64,000 nt of DNA from Stutzerimonas stutzeri (GCF_024448955.1 NZ_JAMOIH010000002.1:62001-126000); one strand, 5' to 3'. Positions 30,820 to 40,174 are shown, numbered from the stretch's first letter. Notes: generated by a model from the letters alone, not told the origin. Program-made: numbers and translations.

Positions 30820-32781
30820 TCAACCCGGAATGGCGCTGGTCAGGCTGACGACCTTGCTCTGGCGTCTGATCGGCGCCGGGCGGCGCAGCAATCGCAACAT
30901 CTCCGCGGCCTGGGCCAGTTGCTGCTCCAGCTCGAGGATGTAGCGTGCAAGCAGTCGACCGCGCTGGCTGGCCTGCTGGCCGTCCTGTGCCAGGCTCTTG
31001 AGGCGCAGCATGTGGGCTTCGAGCTGTTGCTTGTGTTCCAGCGAGTGTTGCATCAGCGGCATCAGGGCTTCGCCTGCCCAGTGTTCGGCCTCTTGGCGCA
31101 GGCGTTGGTGCAGCCCGATGACCTCCTGCACCAGCGTGGCAAAGAATCGTCGCGTCAGGGTGCGCTGTTCGGTGAGCAGCGTCTTGAGTTGCAGGCGGAA
31201 CTGATCGGCCTTGTTCTGCAAGCCCTTCAGCTCCTGCTGATACGGGGCTAGGCGGAACAGCGGCGCATCCAGACCATGCAGCGGGTTTGCCTCGTTGTGA
31301 CGACGATAGATCGCCGTCACCATTTTGTTCGCCAGCGCAGCTTCCTGCGCAAGGGCGCCCAGGTCCTGCTCTACCGAGCGGAAGAAGTGCAGGATGCTGA
31401 GATTGATACCGAGGGTCGTCAGGCTACCGGTCAGGCTGCGGCGCAGGCGTGTCAGGTGTTCTTCAAGGCGCTCCGCACGCACGGTGCCGCGTAACAAATC
31501 ACCCTGACGTTGCAACAGGTGCTGGTTGGTCTTCAGCTGGAGCAGGCGTTTGTGGTGCTGATTATGGTCGTGACGGGTACGGGCGGTGAGTTCCAGCAGT
31601 AGCTGGCCGTTATCCTGACGATGACTGTCGAGCAGCTCGCTTTGCTCACGAACCTTGGCAAGGCGCTGGCTGAGAATCTGCTGGCTGTTGTGCAGCAGGG
31701 CGAGCACCTGGCGGACCACTTGCTGCTCCAGCAGGTGCTCCTTTTGCGCGAGGATGCGTTCGCAGAGTAAGTGCTCCAGCGTCGCTAGCCGGCTGCGCTC
31801 AAGCAATGCCTGGTCGTCGCGGATCTTGGCCAGCAGCGCCTGCTTGGCCGAGAGTGGTAGCACGTCCTCAACAGCGATACCCAGTTGCTGGGCGGTGCTG
31901 ATCTGCATCTGCCGGATTGCGTCCTCGACGAAGGTGCTACCGGATACGTCGTCCCAGAGGACGTCGATTTTGTTGAGCACGGCGAACAGGCGATTGCGCT
32001 TGCCGTCATCGAGCTGACTGATGTGCTGCTGCCAGATACCCATATCGCTGGCGGTGACGCCTGCGTCGGCCGACAGCAGAAAGATCACCGCCTGTGCATT
32101 CGGCAGCATCGACAGGGTGAGTTCTGGCTCGCTGCCCAGGGCATTGAGGCCCGGGGTATCGAGAATGCGCAAACCCTGGCGCAACAGCGGATGGTCGAAG
32201 TTGACCATGGCGTGCCGCCAGGCCGGCACCATCACTTCGCCGGCAACCTCCGAGTCCTCCAGTGAGTCAGGATGGAAACCGAGCTGAATGGCGTGCTCGA
32301 CAGGCATCGATTTGGTCGAGGCGACCTGGCTGAACGCTTCTACCATGGCGTCCGGGTCGTCCGGATCCAGTGCAATGGTTTGCCAGAAGCGCGGCGTACG
32401 CTTGAGCTGGGCGATGCTGTTGTCGTCCAGGCGCGACTCGATCGGCAGCAGGCGGATATAGGACCGCTCCGCGCGTGGATCGAAGAACAACTCGGTTGGG
32501 CACATGGTGGTACGGCCGGCACGCGAAGGCAGGATGCGCTGGCCGTATCCCGAGAAAAACAGACTGTTTATCAGCTCGGTCTTGCCGCGAGAGAACTCCC
32601 CGACGAAGGCCAAGGTGATGTGGTCGGTCCGCAGCAGCTTCAGCGCACGTTCCAGTCTGGAGTCGACCGCCTCTGAGGTGAGGCGGTTGTGAGCCAGCCA
32701 GCTGCGGTAGCGAGTGATCTCGCGCACCAGATCGCGCTTCCAGTTGACGTAAGCATCCACCTGTCGGTCGAGTCGTTCCAT
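30820..32781 (-). CDS. Bacterial dynamin-like GTPase
   Basis: 653 aa. G1 is GEFSRGKTELINS (residues ~61-73), a conserved Thr in RAGRTTMCPTE is the probable G2, G3 is DTPGLNALG (~208) and G4 is NKID (~267). The remaining ~350 residues are long, Gln/Leu-rich helices with coiled-coil character, as in dynamin stalks; no clear TM helix is seen. The C-terminus is basic (RRPAPIRRQSK). Likely a membrane-remodelling or stress GTPase. It stands alone, 79 nt upstream of metX on the same strand; partner proteins are unknown. Confidence 0.85.
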   Translation of the reverse strand: MERLDRQVDAYVNWKRDLVREITRYRSWLAHNRLTSEAVDSRLERALKLLRTDHITLAFVGEFSRGKTELINSLFFSGYGQRILPSRAGRTTMCPTELFFDPRAERSYIRLLPIESRLDDNSIAQLKRTPRFWQTIALDPDDPDAMVEAFSQVASTKSMPVEHAIQLGFHPDSLEDSEVAGEVMVPAWRHAMVNFDHPLLRQGLRILDTPGLNALGSEPELTLSMLPNAQAVIFLLSADAGVTASDMGIWQQHISQLDDGKRNRLFAVLNKIDVLWDDVSGSTFVEDAIRQMQISTAQQLGIAVEDVLPLSAKQALLAKIRDDQALLERSRLATLEHLLCERILAQKEHLLEQQVVRQVLALLHNSQQILSQRLAKVREQSELLDSHRQDNGQLLLELTARTRHDHNQHHKRLLQLKTNQHLLQRQGDLLRGTVRAERLEEHLTRLRRSLTGSLTTLGINLSILHFFRSVEQDLGALAQEAALANKMVTAIYRRHNEANPLHGLDAPLFRLAPYQQELKGLQNKADQFRLQLKTLLTEQRTLTRRFFATLVQEVIGLHQRLRQEAEHWAGEALMPLMQHSLEHKQQLEAHMLRLKSLAQDGQQASQRGRLLARYILELEQQLAQAAEMLRLLRRPAPIRRQSKVVSLTSAIPG

Positions 32782-32900
32782 GATCGTCGTGCTTCCAGAA
32801 AGGCGTGATCGGGCGATTATCCCCGCAGGCCGGTACAGGTCAATCGAGCCGCTGTGAACTGACGCTCAAAGGCCGTATGAGGCGATTGAGCGGTTGCGCC

Positions 32901-33491
32901 TCAGATCAGCGAGCGGAGGATGTTGGGCATATGCGTCATCATCGCCAGGTTGTTAATTACCAACATGTCGATCAGCTTGATCGCGAGGAACGCGAAAATC
33001 GGCGAAATATCCAGGCCGCCTAGGTTGGGCAGCAAGCGGCGGAAGGGGGCGAGCGCCGGTTCGACGATCTGGCTGACCAGTTGCGCGCCGGGGTTGTGGC
33101 TGCCGGGCGCTACCCAGGACAGGATCACGCTGATGATCATGGCGTAGAAGAATATGTTGAGAAACAGTCCGGTGACTCCAATGATCGCCCAGACCAGCAG
33201 CTGCAGCGGGTTACCGATAGTGCCGTAGGCCAACATCAGGATTGCGGCCATCAGCAGTACTTGAACCACGATGGCCAGCACCAGCGAGGATAGGTCGAGC
33301 CCGCCGACGCTGGGGATCACCCGGCGCAAAGGCTTCAGCAGCGGGTGCGTAGCGCGCACGATGAACTGGCTCAGTGGATTGTAGAAATCAGCTCGGACCA
33401 ACTGCAGAATGAAGCGCAACAGAACGATCAGCAGGTAAAGGCTGCCGAGCGTCTGGACGATCAGGATCAGGGCTTGCGAGAGTTGCGACAT
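32901..33491 (-). CDS. YggT family membrane protein
   Basis: 196 aa with two repeated YggT units, each with two TM helices. LLRFILQLVRADFYNPLSQFI and its C-terminal counterpart (VISVILSWVAPGSHNP) show the duplication (quoted in parts). Function is not established; homologs affect osmotic tolerance and membrane organisation. Directly after proC in the yggS-proC-yggT operon. Confidence 0.9.
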   Translation of the reverse strand: MSQLSQALILIVQTLGSLYLLIVLLRFILQLVRADFYNPLSQFIVRATHPLLKPLRRVIPSVGGLDLSSLVLAIVVQVLLMAAILMLAYGTIGNPLQLLVWAIIGVTGLFLNIFFYAMIISVILSWVAPGSHNPGAQLVSQIVEPALAPFRRLLPNLGGLDISPIFAFLAIKLIDMLVINNLAMMTHMPNILRSLI

Positions 33492-33500
33492 GAAGGTTCC

Positions 33501-34328
33501 TTATTTGCCCAATTGTTCAGCGAGTTCGGCCGAGCGTCGTGCGGCTGCGTTCATCGCCTGTTGTACCAGGGTCTCGAAGCCGCTCGCCTGAAATGCTTGG
33601 ATCGCCGCTTCGGTGGTTCCGTTCGGTGAAGTGACCCTGCGCCGCAATTCGGCCGCTTCGACGTCGCTTTCGCAGGCCATCCGCGCGGCGCCGAGTGCGG
33701 TGTGCATGGTCAGCTGAGCCGCCGTGGCGCGAGGTAGGCCCAGCTGTTCACCAGCGGCGGTCATGGCTTCGATCAGCAAAAAGAAATAGGCCGGGCCGCT
33801 GCCGGAAACCGCGGTCACGGCGTCGATCAGTTCTTCCCTGTCCAGCCAGAGTGCCAGACCCACCGCCGACAATAACTGCTCGGCCTGTTGCCGTTGTGCA
33901 TCGTTGACCTGGGCGTTGGCATAAAGGCCGCTAACGCCCTGACGCAGCAGCGACGGCGTATTCGGCATGCAGCGCACGATGGCCCGTGGTGTTTGCTCGC
34001 CGAGCCATGTTTGCAGGCTTGCGCAATTGATGCCGGCGGCAATCGACACGATTAGCTGGTTCGAATGCAGGTGCGAGGCCAAGTCGCGACAGACAGTCTG
34101 CATCACCTGCGGCTTAACGGCGAGCACGATGACATCGGCTCCAGCCAGCGCCTGACCGTTATCGGCAAAAGTCTCGACGCCGTGGGTCGCGTTCAACTCG
34201 TCACGTTTGTCGGCGCCGGGATCGCTGGCGCAAATGGATGCGGCTGGAATGCCCTGGGCACGCAGCCCGCCGATCAGGCTGGCGGCCATGTTGCCGGCGC
34301 CGATGAAGGCGATACGGGGTGTGCTCAT
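33501..34328 (-). CDS. proC: Pyrroline-5-carboxylate reductase
   Basis: 275 aa. N-terminal NAD(P) motif FIGAGNMAASLIGG; the C-terminal dimer domain carries the signature AAQLTMHTALGAARM with the following VTSPNGTTEAA loop. It reduces pyrroline-5-carboxylate to proline. 12 nt after yggS and 9 nt before yggT. Confidence 0.96.
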   Translation of the reverse strand: MSTPRIAFIGAGNMAASLIGGLRAQGIPAASICASDPGADKRDELNATHGVETFADNGQALAGADVIVLAVKPQVMQTVCRDLASHLHSNQLIVSIAAGINCASLQTWLGEQTPRAIVRCMPNTPSLLRQGVSGLYANAQVNDAQRQQAEQLLSAVGLALWLDREELIDAVTAVSGSGPAYFFLLIEAMTAAGEQLGLPRATAAQLTMHTALGAARMACESDVEAAELRRRVTSPNGTTEAAIQAFQASGFETLVQQAMNAAARRSAELAEQLGK

Positions 34329-34340
34329 GCGTGGGTTCCT

Positions 34341-35054
34341 TTATTCATGCGGAGGGGCATCCGTAGCTGTCTGCGACGGATAAGCGCGGGCGCCGAACAG
34401 GGCGGTGCCGATGCGGACCCAGGTGGCGCCTTCGGCGATGGCAGCCTCCATGTCATGGCTCATGCCCATGGAGAGGGTGTCGAGACCGAGGTCGAGCTCG
34501 CTCTGCAACTGACGCAGGCGGGCAAAAGCGGCGCGTTGCTCGGTCGGGTCTTCAGTCGGCTCGGGGATGGCCATCAGTCCGCGCAAACGCAGACGAGGCA
34601 GGGCGGCAATGGCGTGGGCCAGCTCCGACACGGCCTGCGGTTCGCAGCCGGACTTGCTGGCTTCGCCGCTGACGTTAACTTGCAGGCAGATGTTCAGGGG
34701 CGGCAGCGACTCGGGGCGCTGGTCGGAGAGACGCTGCGCGATTTTCAGCCGATCCACCGAGTGGATCCAGTCGAAGTGTTCGGCGATCTGCTTGGTCTTG
34801 TTCGATTGAATCGGACCAATGAAGTGCCAGGTGAGAGGAAGCTCGGCTAGCTCGGCCTGTTTCTGCAAGGCTTCCTGCAGGTAGTTTTCGCCAAAATCGC
34901 GCAGCCCGGCGTCGCACGCCTGGCGGATGGCCTCGGCCGATTGCGTCTTGCTCACTGCCAACAGACGCACCTCGTCGGGATCGCGCGCTACAGCTTGCGC
35001 CGCCTCACGGATGCGCGTTGCGACCTTTGCAATATTGTTCGCTATCGTGGACAT
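34341..35054 (-). CDS. YggS/PLPBP family pyridoxal phosphate homeostasis protein
   Basis: 237 aa. PLP Lys36 in LLAVSKTQSAE; HFIGPIQSNKTK and LSMGMSHDMEAAI are conserved cofactor-binding motifs. The family binds PLP without enzymatic activity and buffers vitamin B6 and amino-acid pools. Divergent from pilT, which begins 66 nt away. Confidence 0.93.
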   Translation of the reverse strand: MSTIANNIAKVATRIREAAQAVARDPDEVRLLAVSKTQSAEAIRQACDAGLRDFGENYLQEALQKQAELAELPLTWHFIGPIQSNKTKQIAEHFDWIHSVDRLKIAQRLSDQRPESLPPLNICLQVNVSGEASKSGCEPQAVSELAHAIAALPRLRLRGLMAIPEPTEDPTEQRAAFARLRQLQSELDLGLDTLSMGMSHDMEAAIAEGATWVRIGTALFGARAYPSQTATDAPPHE

Positions 35055-35120
35055 TACCTGCGCCTGCCACCTTAGGGTCTGCGCGGCATTCTACCTGCTT
35101 GCTTGTAATTGGGGAGTCCC

Positions 35121-36155
35121 ATGGATATCACAGAGCTGCTGGCCTTCAGTGCCAAGCAGGGTGCGTCGGATTTGCACCTTTCGTCCGGCTTGCCGCCGAT
35201 GATCCGCGTCGACGGAGACGTGCGCCGCATCAATCTGCCCGCGATGGACCACAAGCAGGTACACGCGCTGATCTACGACATCATGAACGACAAGCAGCGT
35301 AAGGATTTCGAGGAGTTTCTCGAGACCGACTTCTCGTTCGAAGTGCCAGGCGTGGCACGCTTCCGGGTCAACGCCTTCAACCAGAACCGGGGCGCCGGCG
35401 CGGTATTTCGGACCATTCCCTCCAAGGTGTTGACCATGGAGGATCTCGGCATGGGCGAGGTCTTCCGCAAGATTACCGATGTGCCGCGCGGACTGGTGCT
35501 GGTCACCGGGCCGACCGGTTCGGGGAAGTCGACCACTCTGGCGGCGATGCTCGATTACCTGAATAACACCAAATATCACCACATTCTCACTATCGAAGAC
35601 CCGATCGAATTCGTTCACGAATCGAAGAAGTGTCTGGTCAACCAGCGCGAAGTGCATCGCGACACGCTCGGCTTCTCCGAGGCGCTGCGCTCGGCGCTGC
35701 GGGAAGACCCGGACATCATCCTGGTCGGTGAAATGCGCGACCTGGAAACCATCCGCCTGGCATTGACCGCCGCGGAAACCGGGCATTTGGTGTTCGGTAC
35801 CCTACACACCACCTCGGCTGCCAAGACCATCGACCGCGTAGTTGACGTCTTCCCGGCAGAAGAAAAATCCATGGTCCGCTCGATGCTCTCCGAATCGCTG
35901 CAGGCGGTGATTTCCCAGACCCTGCTGAAGAAGGTCGGTGGCGGTCGGGTGGCCGCCCACGAAATCATGATCGGCACGCCGGCGATTCGTAACCTGATCC
36001 GCGAGGACAAGGTGGCGCAGATGTATTCCTCAATCCAGACCGGTGGCTCGCTGGGCATGCAGACGCTCGACTCATGCCTCAAGGGCTTGCTTGCCAAAGG
36101 GCTGATCTCGCGAGACAGCGCCAAGGAAAAAGCCAAGCAGCCTGAAAATTTCTAA
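35121..36155 (+). CDS. pilT: Type IV pilus retraction ATPase PilT
   Basis: 344 aa from MDITELLAFSAKQ, the same length I recall for PAO1 PilT. The N-terminal PAS-like domain precedes Walker A GPTGSGKST (~130), the Asp box, Walker B EDPDIILVGEMRD and the His box HTTSAAKTIDR. The AIRNLIRE retraction motif is present. PilT depolymerises pili to drive twitching. A GGGGAG ribosome site supports this ATG over the upstream TTG. Confidence 0.97.
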   Translation: MDITELLAFSAKQGASDLHLSSGLPPMIRVDGDVRRINLPAMDHKQVHALIYDIMNDKQRKDFEEFLETDFSFEVPGVARFRVNAFNQNRGAGAVFRTIPSKVLTMEDLGMGEVFRKITDVPRGLVLVTGPTGSGKSTTLAAMLDYLNNTKYHHILTIEDPIEFVHESKKCLVNQREVHRDTLGFSEALRSALREDPDIILVGEMRDLETIRLALTAAETGHLVFGTLHTTSAAKTIDRVVDVFPAEEKSMVRSMLSESLQAVISQTLLKKVGGGRVAAHEIMIGTPAIRNLIREDKVAQMYSSIQTGGSLGMQTLDSCLKGLLAKGLISRDSAKEKAKQPENF

Positions 36156-36233
36156 TCTACGGGAGACTTGGCGGCGATGTCGCCAGGTTTCCGCTTCGCT
36201 ACGACGCGGCTACGCCAGACTACGAGAACGACG

Positions 36234-37379
36234 ATGGAATTCGAGAAACTGTTGCGCCTGATGGTGGAAAAGGGCGGCTCCGATCTGTTCATTACTGCTG
36301 GTGTTCCGCCTTCTATGAAGGTCAACGGCAAGATCATGCCGGTGAACAAGACGCCGATGTCGCCTGAGATGACTCGCGAAACCGTGCATGCGGTCATGAA
36401 CGAGCAGCAGCGCCGCGAGTTCGCCGAAAATCACGAATGCAATTTCGCCATCAGTGCGCGGGGCATTGGCCGTTTTCGCGTCAGTGCGTTCTACCAGCGC
36501 AACTTGGCCGGAATGGTACTGCGTCGCATCGAGACCAATATCCCGACGCTCGAAGATCTGAAATTGCCGGATGTGTTGAAGAAGCTGGCAATGACCAAGC
36601 GCGGGCTGGTGCTATTCGTGGGCGCGACCGGTACCGGTAAATCGACCTCGTTGGCGGCAATGATCGGCTACCGCAACAAGAATTCCAGCGGTCACATCAT
36701 TTCCATCGAAGACCCGATCGAATTCATCCACCAGCACCAGAGCTGCATTGTTACCCAGCGTGAAGTCGGAATTGACACTGACTCATTTGACGTCGCACTG
36801 AAGAACACGTTGCGCCAAGCGCCAGATGTGATTCTCATCGGTGAGGTGCGGACTCGGGAGACCATGGACTACGCGGTCGCATTCGCCGAAACCGGCCATC
36901 TTTGTCTCGCGACCCTTCACGCCAACAATGCTAACCAGGCGCTTGACCGAATCATCAACTTCTTTCCCGCCGACCGGCAGCAGCAGGTCTGGATGGACCT
37001 CTCCCTGAACCTCAAGGCAATCGTTGCCCAGCAGTTGATTCCCACGCCTGATGGCAAGGGTCGTCGCGCAGTCATCGAAGTGTTGATCAACACGCCGCTG
37101 GCAGCTGACCTGATTCGCAAGGGCGAAGTGCACGAACTCAAATCGCTGATGAAGCGCTCCACTGATTTGGGCATGCAAACCTTCGATCAGGCGCTGTACA
37201 ACCTCTATGTGCAGGGCGAAATCACCTATGAAGATGCGCTGCTGCATGCTGACTCGTCCAACGACCTGCGGCTGATGATCAAGCTGGGGTCGGAAACGGA
37301 TGGTGAACACCTGAACAGCGTATCCCAGGGATTGACGTTGGAGGTCAGCGACGACGATCCGGGGCGCAGCTTTCGCTAA
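36234..37379 (+). CDS. pilU: Type IV pilus accessory retraction ATPase PilU
   Basis: 381 aa from MEFEKLLRLMVEKGG. Walker A GATGTGKSTS, Walker B APDVILIGEVR and the His box HANNANQALDR are present. PilU assists PilT retraction. It follows pilT by 78 nt; an in-frame extension to 36168 is probably untranslated leader. Confidence 0.96.
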   Translation: MEFEKLLRLMVEKGGSDLFITAGVPPSMKVNGKIMPVNKTPMSPEMTRETVHAVMNEQQRREFAENHECNFAISARGIGRFRVSAFYQRNLAGMVLRRIETNIPTLEDLKLPDVLKKLAMTKRGLVLFVGATGTGKSTSLAAMIGYRNKNSSGHIISIEDPIEFIHQHQSCIVTQREVGIDTDSFDVALKNTLRQAPDVILIGEVRTRETMDYAVAFAETGHLCLATLHANNANQALDRIINFFPADRQQQVWMDLSLNLKAIVAQQLIPTPDGKGRRAVIEVLINTPLAADLIRKGEVHELKSLMKRSTDLGMQTFDQALYNLYVQGEITYEDALLHADSSNDLRLMIKLGSETDGEHLNSVSQGLTLEVSDDDPGRSFR

Positions 37380-37382
37380 AAT

Positions 37383-37525
37383 CGTTGCAAAAACGTAAGC
37401 GAGGCAGACAAGACGAGGCGCAACGACGAACGGGAGTAACAGCCGGAGATGCGGAGTTTAGTGGTCTAATCGAGCAGTCTGACTGGGCTCGCAACCGAGG
37501 CTGTTTTAACGATGTATTGCAACGC
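37383..37525. repeat. Possible 143-bp MITE-like element downstream of pilU
   Basis: The gap between the convergent pilU and DUF4130 genes begins with CGTTGCAA (37383-37390) and ends with its complement TTGCAACG (37518-37525). The interior contains short runs of GAGGC and GACGA. No gene is visible. The short terminal inverted repeats make a mobile or repeat origin possible but unproved. Confidence 0.35.
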
Positions 37526-37527
37526 AG

Positions 37528-38361
37528 CTAGTCTTGCAGGCCGATACGCTTGCCCGGCTGGCTGGCAACACGTTCGGCCTGACCGTCACGTTGCGCACCG
37601 GCTCGGGCGCGGCTCATCAATTGCGGAATCAGCGGCCCTTCCGGCAGGTTCCTCCAGAAGCGCACCGGCAAGTTGCTTCGCATCACCTCGCGATTCAGCC
37701 GCGCGGGGTTGAAGGTGCTTTCGTAATAGGTCTTCCACAGTTCCACGCCGGAATCTTGTACATCTTGCGCCAGCTGTCGCCAGATGGTCGGGCAGGGGTT
37801 GGCGTAGTGCATGTTCTGGCCATCCCACAACACCGCATCATCAGGCGTCGCGATCAGCCATGAATGCAGGCCCATGCGCTCAGCGAAGTGTGGCGATGCA
37901 CTGAGCAGGATGTCGTGTGCCGGCTCGAACCAGGCCACATAGTCCGGAGCGGTTTCGCTATTTAGTGGGCTAAAGCGGAGGAAGGCATGCATATGGTGAG
38001 CTTCGCGGCGTACCGCCTTGATCCGCGCATGCAGTTCGCTGCCATCGACATCGCCGGCGAGCCTGGCCGTCTGATCGCCCTTGGTGACCCGCCAGAGAAT
38101 GCGATACAGCAGGCTCCAGCGGTCGGCGCTGCGAAACCGCGCTGCGCTTTCCAATTCGTCCAGCAACTGCCGCGGAATACGGACGGGTAGCGAGGGTTCG
38201 GTCGGCTCGGGTGAGGCATCGCGACAGTCGAACAGACTGCCTGGGGCATCGCCGCTCAGCCATTCGGTCTCATGAGGGGCGACGCCCGAACCAAGCAGGG
38301 CGCGGGCAGCATTGCGCCAACCTTCGAAGCTGCCATCGAAGCGCACCTGACGCATCACCAC
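37528..38361 (-). CDS. DUF4130 / TIGR03915-type probable DNA metabolism protein
   Basis: 277 aa. The family core is visible as YRILWRVTKGD, REAHHMHAFLRFSPL (pieces near residues 90-135) and WKTYYESTFNPARLNREVM with the ending LPVRFWRNLPEGPLIP. This domain is often fused behind the uracil-DNA-binding protein UdgX; here it stands alone. It overlaps the upstream radical SAM gene by 7 nt, so the two are cotranslated. The biochemical activity is unknown. A basic tail extends beyond the domain. Confidence 0.85.
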   Translation of the reverse strand: MVMRQVRFDGSFEGWRNAARALLGSGVAPHETEWLSGDAPGSLFDCRDASPEPTEPSLPVRIPRQLLDELESAARFRSADRWSLLYRILWRVTKGDQTARLAGDVDGSELHARIKAVRREAHHMHAFLRFSPLNSETAPDYVAWFEPAHDILLSASPHFAERMGLHSWLIATPDDAVLWDGQNMHYANPCPTIWRQLAQDVQDSGVELWKTYYESTFNPARLNREVMRSNLPVRFWRNLPEGPLIPQLMSRARAGAQRDGQAERVASQPGKRIGLQD

Positions 38362-39566
38362 AGCGCCATCTGCTGGGGACCTTCGCTGAGTTGCTGGCGC
38401 AAGGCTGCTGACTCGCGGTAGGCCAGCGGCGGCCGGTAGTCATGGGTTATGACGAAGGGTTTGGCCTTTTCCAGCGAGCAGCGCAGCCGCGTCAGATCTT
38501 CGAACCGGATGCGTTTTTGCCGACGCAGAGCGACCAGTCGTTTGGCACTGAGCATTCCGATGCCGGGGATGCGTGCGATCAACGACGGCTCGGCACGGTT
38601 CAGGTCGACCGGAAAGTACTCGCGGTTGGACAGCGCCCAGGCAAGCTTGGGGTCGATATCCAGCGGTAGATTACCTGGGCCGGCGAGTAGCTCGCCGGCA
38701 CGGAAGCCATAGCCGCGCATGAGGAAGTCGGCCTGATACAACCGATGCTCACGTAACAGTGGCGGTGCTTCGAACGGCACGGTCTTGGGGCTGTGCGGAA
38801 TTGGGCTGAACGCCGAGTAATAGACCCGGCGCAGGCGATAATCGCCATATAGCGACTGTGCGGTATGCAGAATGGTGCTGTCGTCAGTTGCGTCGGCGCC
38901 AACGATCATCTGTGTGCTTTGCCCGGCTGGAGCGAAACGCGGCGAACCTTTCTCCGTCTGGGCTTCGGTCTCTCCTTGATGAATCGAATGCATGGCCTGT
39001 TTGATCGTCACTACCTGCTTTTCCGGTGCCAGGCGGATCAGGCTGGTCTCGGTGGGCAATTCGATATTGACGCTGAGGCGATCGGCGTAGCGGCCGGCCT
39101 CGGCGATGAGCAGTGGGTCGGCGTCCGGGATGGTCTTCAGATGGATATAGCCGCGGAACTCATGCTCCTCGCGTAGCAGTTTGGCTACGCGGTTCAGCTG
39201 TTCCATGGTGTAGTCCGCCGAGCGGATGATGCCGGAGCTTAGAAACAGACCGCTGATGCAGTTGCGGCGATAGAAATCCAATGTCAGCGTCACCACCTCT
39301 TCCGGGGTGAAGCGTGCGCGCGGCACGTCGCTGGAGCGGCGATTCACGCAGTATTGGCAGTCGTACAGGCAGAAATTGGTCAGCAGGATCTTCAGCAGTG
39401 CCACGCAGCGGCCATCGGGTGTAAAGCTATGGCAAATGCCCATGCCATCGGTAGCGCCAAGCCCGCTGCGGCCTTTCGAGCTGCGTTTTGGCGCGCCGCT
39501 GCTGGCGCATGACACGTCGTATTTCGCGGCGTCGGCCAGAACGCTGAGTTTGTCGATCAATTGCAT
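38355..39566 (-). CDS. Radical SAM protein of the putative DNA modification/repair family (TIGR03916-like)
   Basis: 403 aa. The Fe-S motif CLYDCQYC has Cys66, Cys70 and Cys73. An N-terminal segment has further Cys (C20, C45, C54). A C-terminal helix-hairpin-helix region (SLIARIPGIGMLSAKRLVALR) suggests DNA binding (quoted in part). The family is predicted to act in DNA modification or repair. A perfect SOS box lies 16 nt before its start, and it is cotranscribed with the DUF4130 gene. No experimental function is known to me. Confidence 0.88.
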   Translation of the reverse strand: MQLIDKLSVLADAAKYDVSCASSGAPKRSSKGRSGLGATDGMGICHSFTPDGRCVALLKILLTNFCLYDCQYCVNRRSSDVPRARFTPEEVVTLTLDFYRRNCISGLFLSSGIIRSADYTMEQLNRVAKLLREEHEFRGYIHLKTIPDADPLLIAEAGRYADRLSVNIELPTETSLIRLAPEKQVVTIKQAMHSIHQGETEAQTEKGSPRFAPAGQSTQMIVGADATDDSTILHTAQSLYGDYRLRRVYYSAFSPIPHSPKTVPFEAPPLLREHRLYQADFLMRGYGFRAGELLAGPGNLPLDIDPKLAWALSNREYFPVDLNRAEPSLIARIPGIGMLSAKRLVALRRQKRIRFEDLTRLRCSLEKAKPFVITHDYRPPLAYRESAALRQQLSEGPQQMALW

Positions 39567-39581
39567 GGTAAGAAGCGTCGA

Positions 39582-39605
39582 GATACTGTTCGTGCATACA
39601 GTATC
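39582..39605 (-). promoter_or_regulatory. LexA operator (SOS box) of the radical SAM/DUF4130 operon
   Basis: CTGT-N8-ACAG (39586-39601) is embedded in 8-bp perfect arms, GATACTGT and ACAGTATC. This fits the gammaproteobacterial LexA consensus. It lies 16 nt upstream of the radical SAM start codon, where LexA would block transcription. Confidence 0.82.
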
Positions 39606-39729
39606 ACGGCCGCTTCATCCGGCAACCTCCGCTCGGCAGAAGGTTCGAATGAAGTGAATCGGATAAGCTCGACATGCAATGCCAACGCAGGTGCTTTCAA
39701 CGGCCTGCTAAACAGACAGCGAGGCTCAG

Positions 39730-40128
39730 ATGCGGCAGAACACTCATAGCACCCTGATCGGCTATCTCCTGTGGATATTCGGTTTTCTCGGTTCCCACCG
39801 CTTCTATTACGGCAAGCCGGTGACCGGCACCATCTGGTTCTTCACGCTCGGCCTGTTCTTCATCGGCTGGATCATCGACCTGTTCCTGATTCCATCGATG
39901 GACCGCGAGGCGGACATGCGCTTTCAGCCGGGACCGATCGATTACACCATTGCCTGGATCCTGCTGACCTTCCTCGGCATATTCGGTGTGCACCGGATGT
40001 ATCAGGGCAAATGGATCACAGGGATCATCTACCTGTGCACGGGCGGATTGTTCTTCCTCGGCGTGCTCTACGATTTCTGGACGCTGAATGATCAGGTCTC
40101 GGTGCGTAACGTAGAAAAGAATCGATAA
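39730..40128 (+). CDS. TM2 domain membrane protein with two tandem TM2 repeats
   Basis: 132 aa. Two copies of the TM2 signature occur: GFLGSHRFYYGKPVTGT and GIFGVHRMYQGKWITGI, each followed by a hydrophobic pair. Four TM helices in total. TM2 proteins are common small membrane proteins of unknown function. A hairpin follows at 40135-40164. Confidence 0.85.
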   Translation: MRQNTHSTLIGYLLWIFGFLGSHRFYYGKPVTGTIWFFTLGLFFIGWIIDLFLIPSMDREADMRFQPGPIDYTIAWILLTFLGIFGVHRMYQGKWITGIIYLCTGGLFFLGVLYDFWTLNDQVSVRNVEKNR

Positions 40129-40134
40129 GCGCGA

Positions 40135-40164
40135 CGGAGGCTAGACGAAAAAGTCGAGCCTCCG
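40135..40164. terminator. Hairpin between TM2 gene and pyrC'
   Basis: CGGAGGCT (40135-40142) pairs with AGCCTCCG (40157-40164), with an inner GAC/GTC pair around AAAAA. There is no strong U-tract, but the site lies between convergent genes. Confidence 0.5.
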
Positions 40165-40174
40165 ATTTCAGGCT

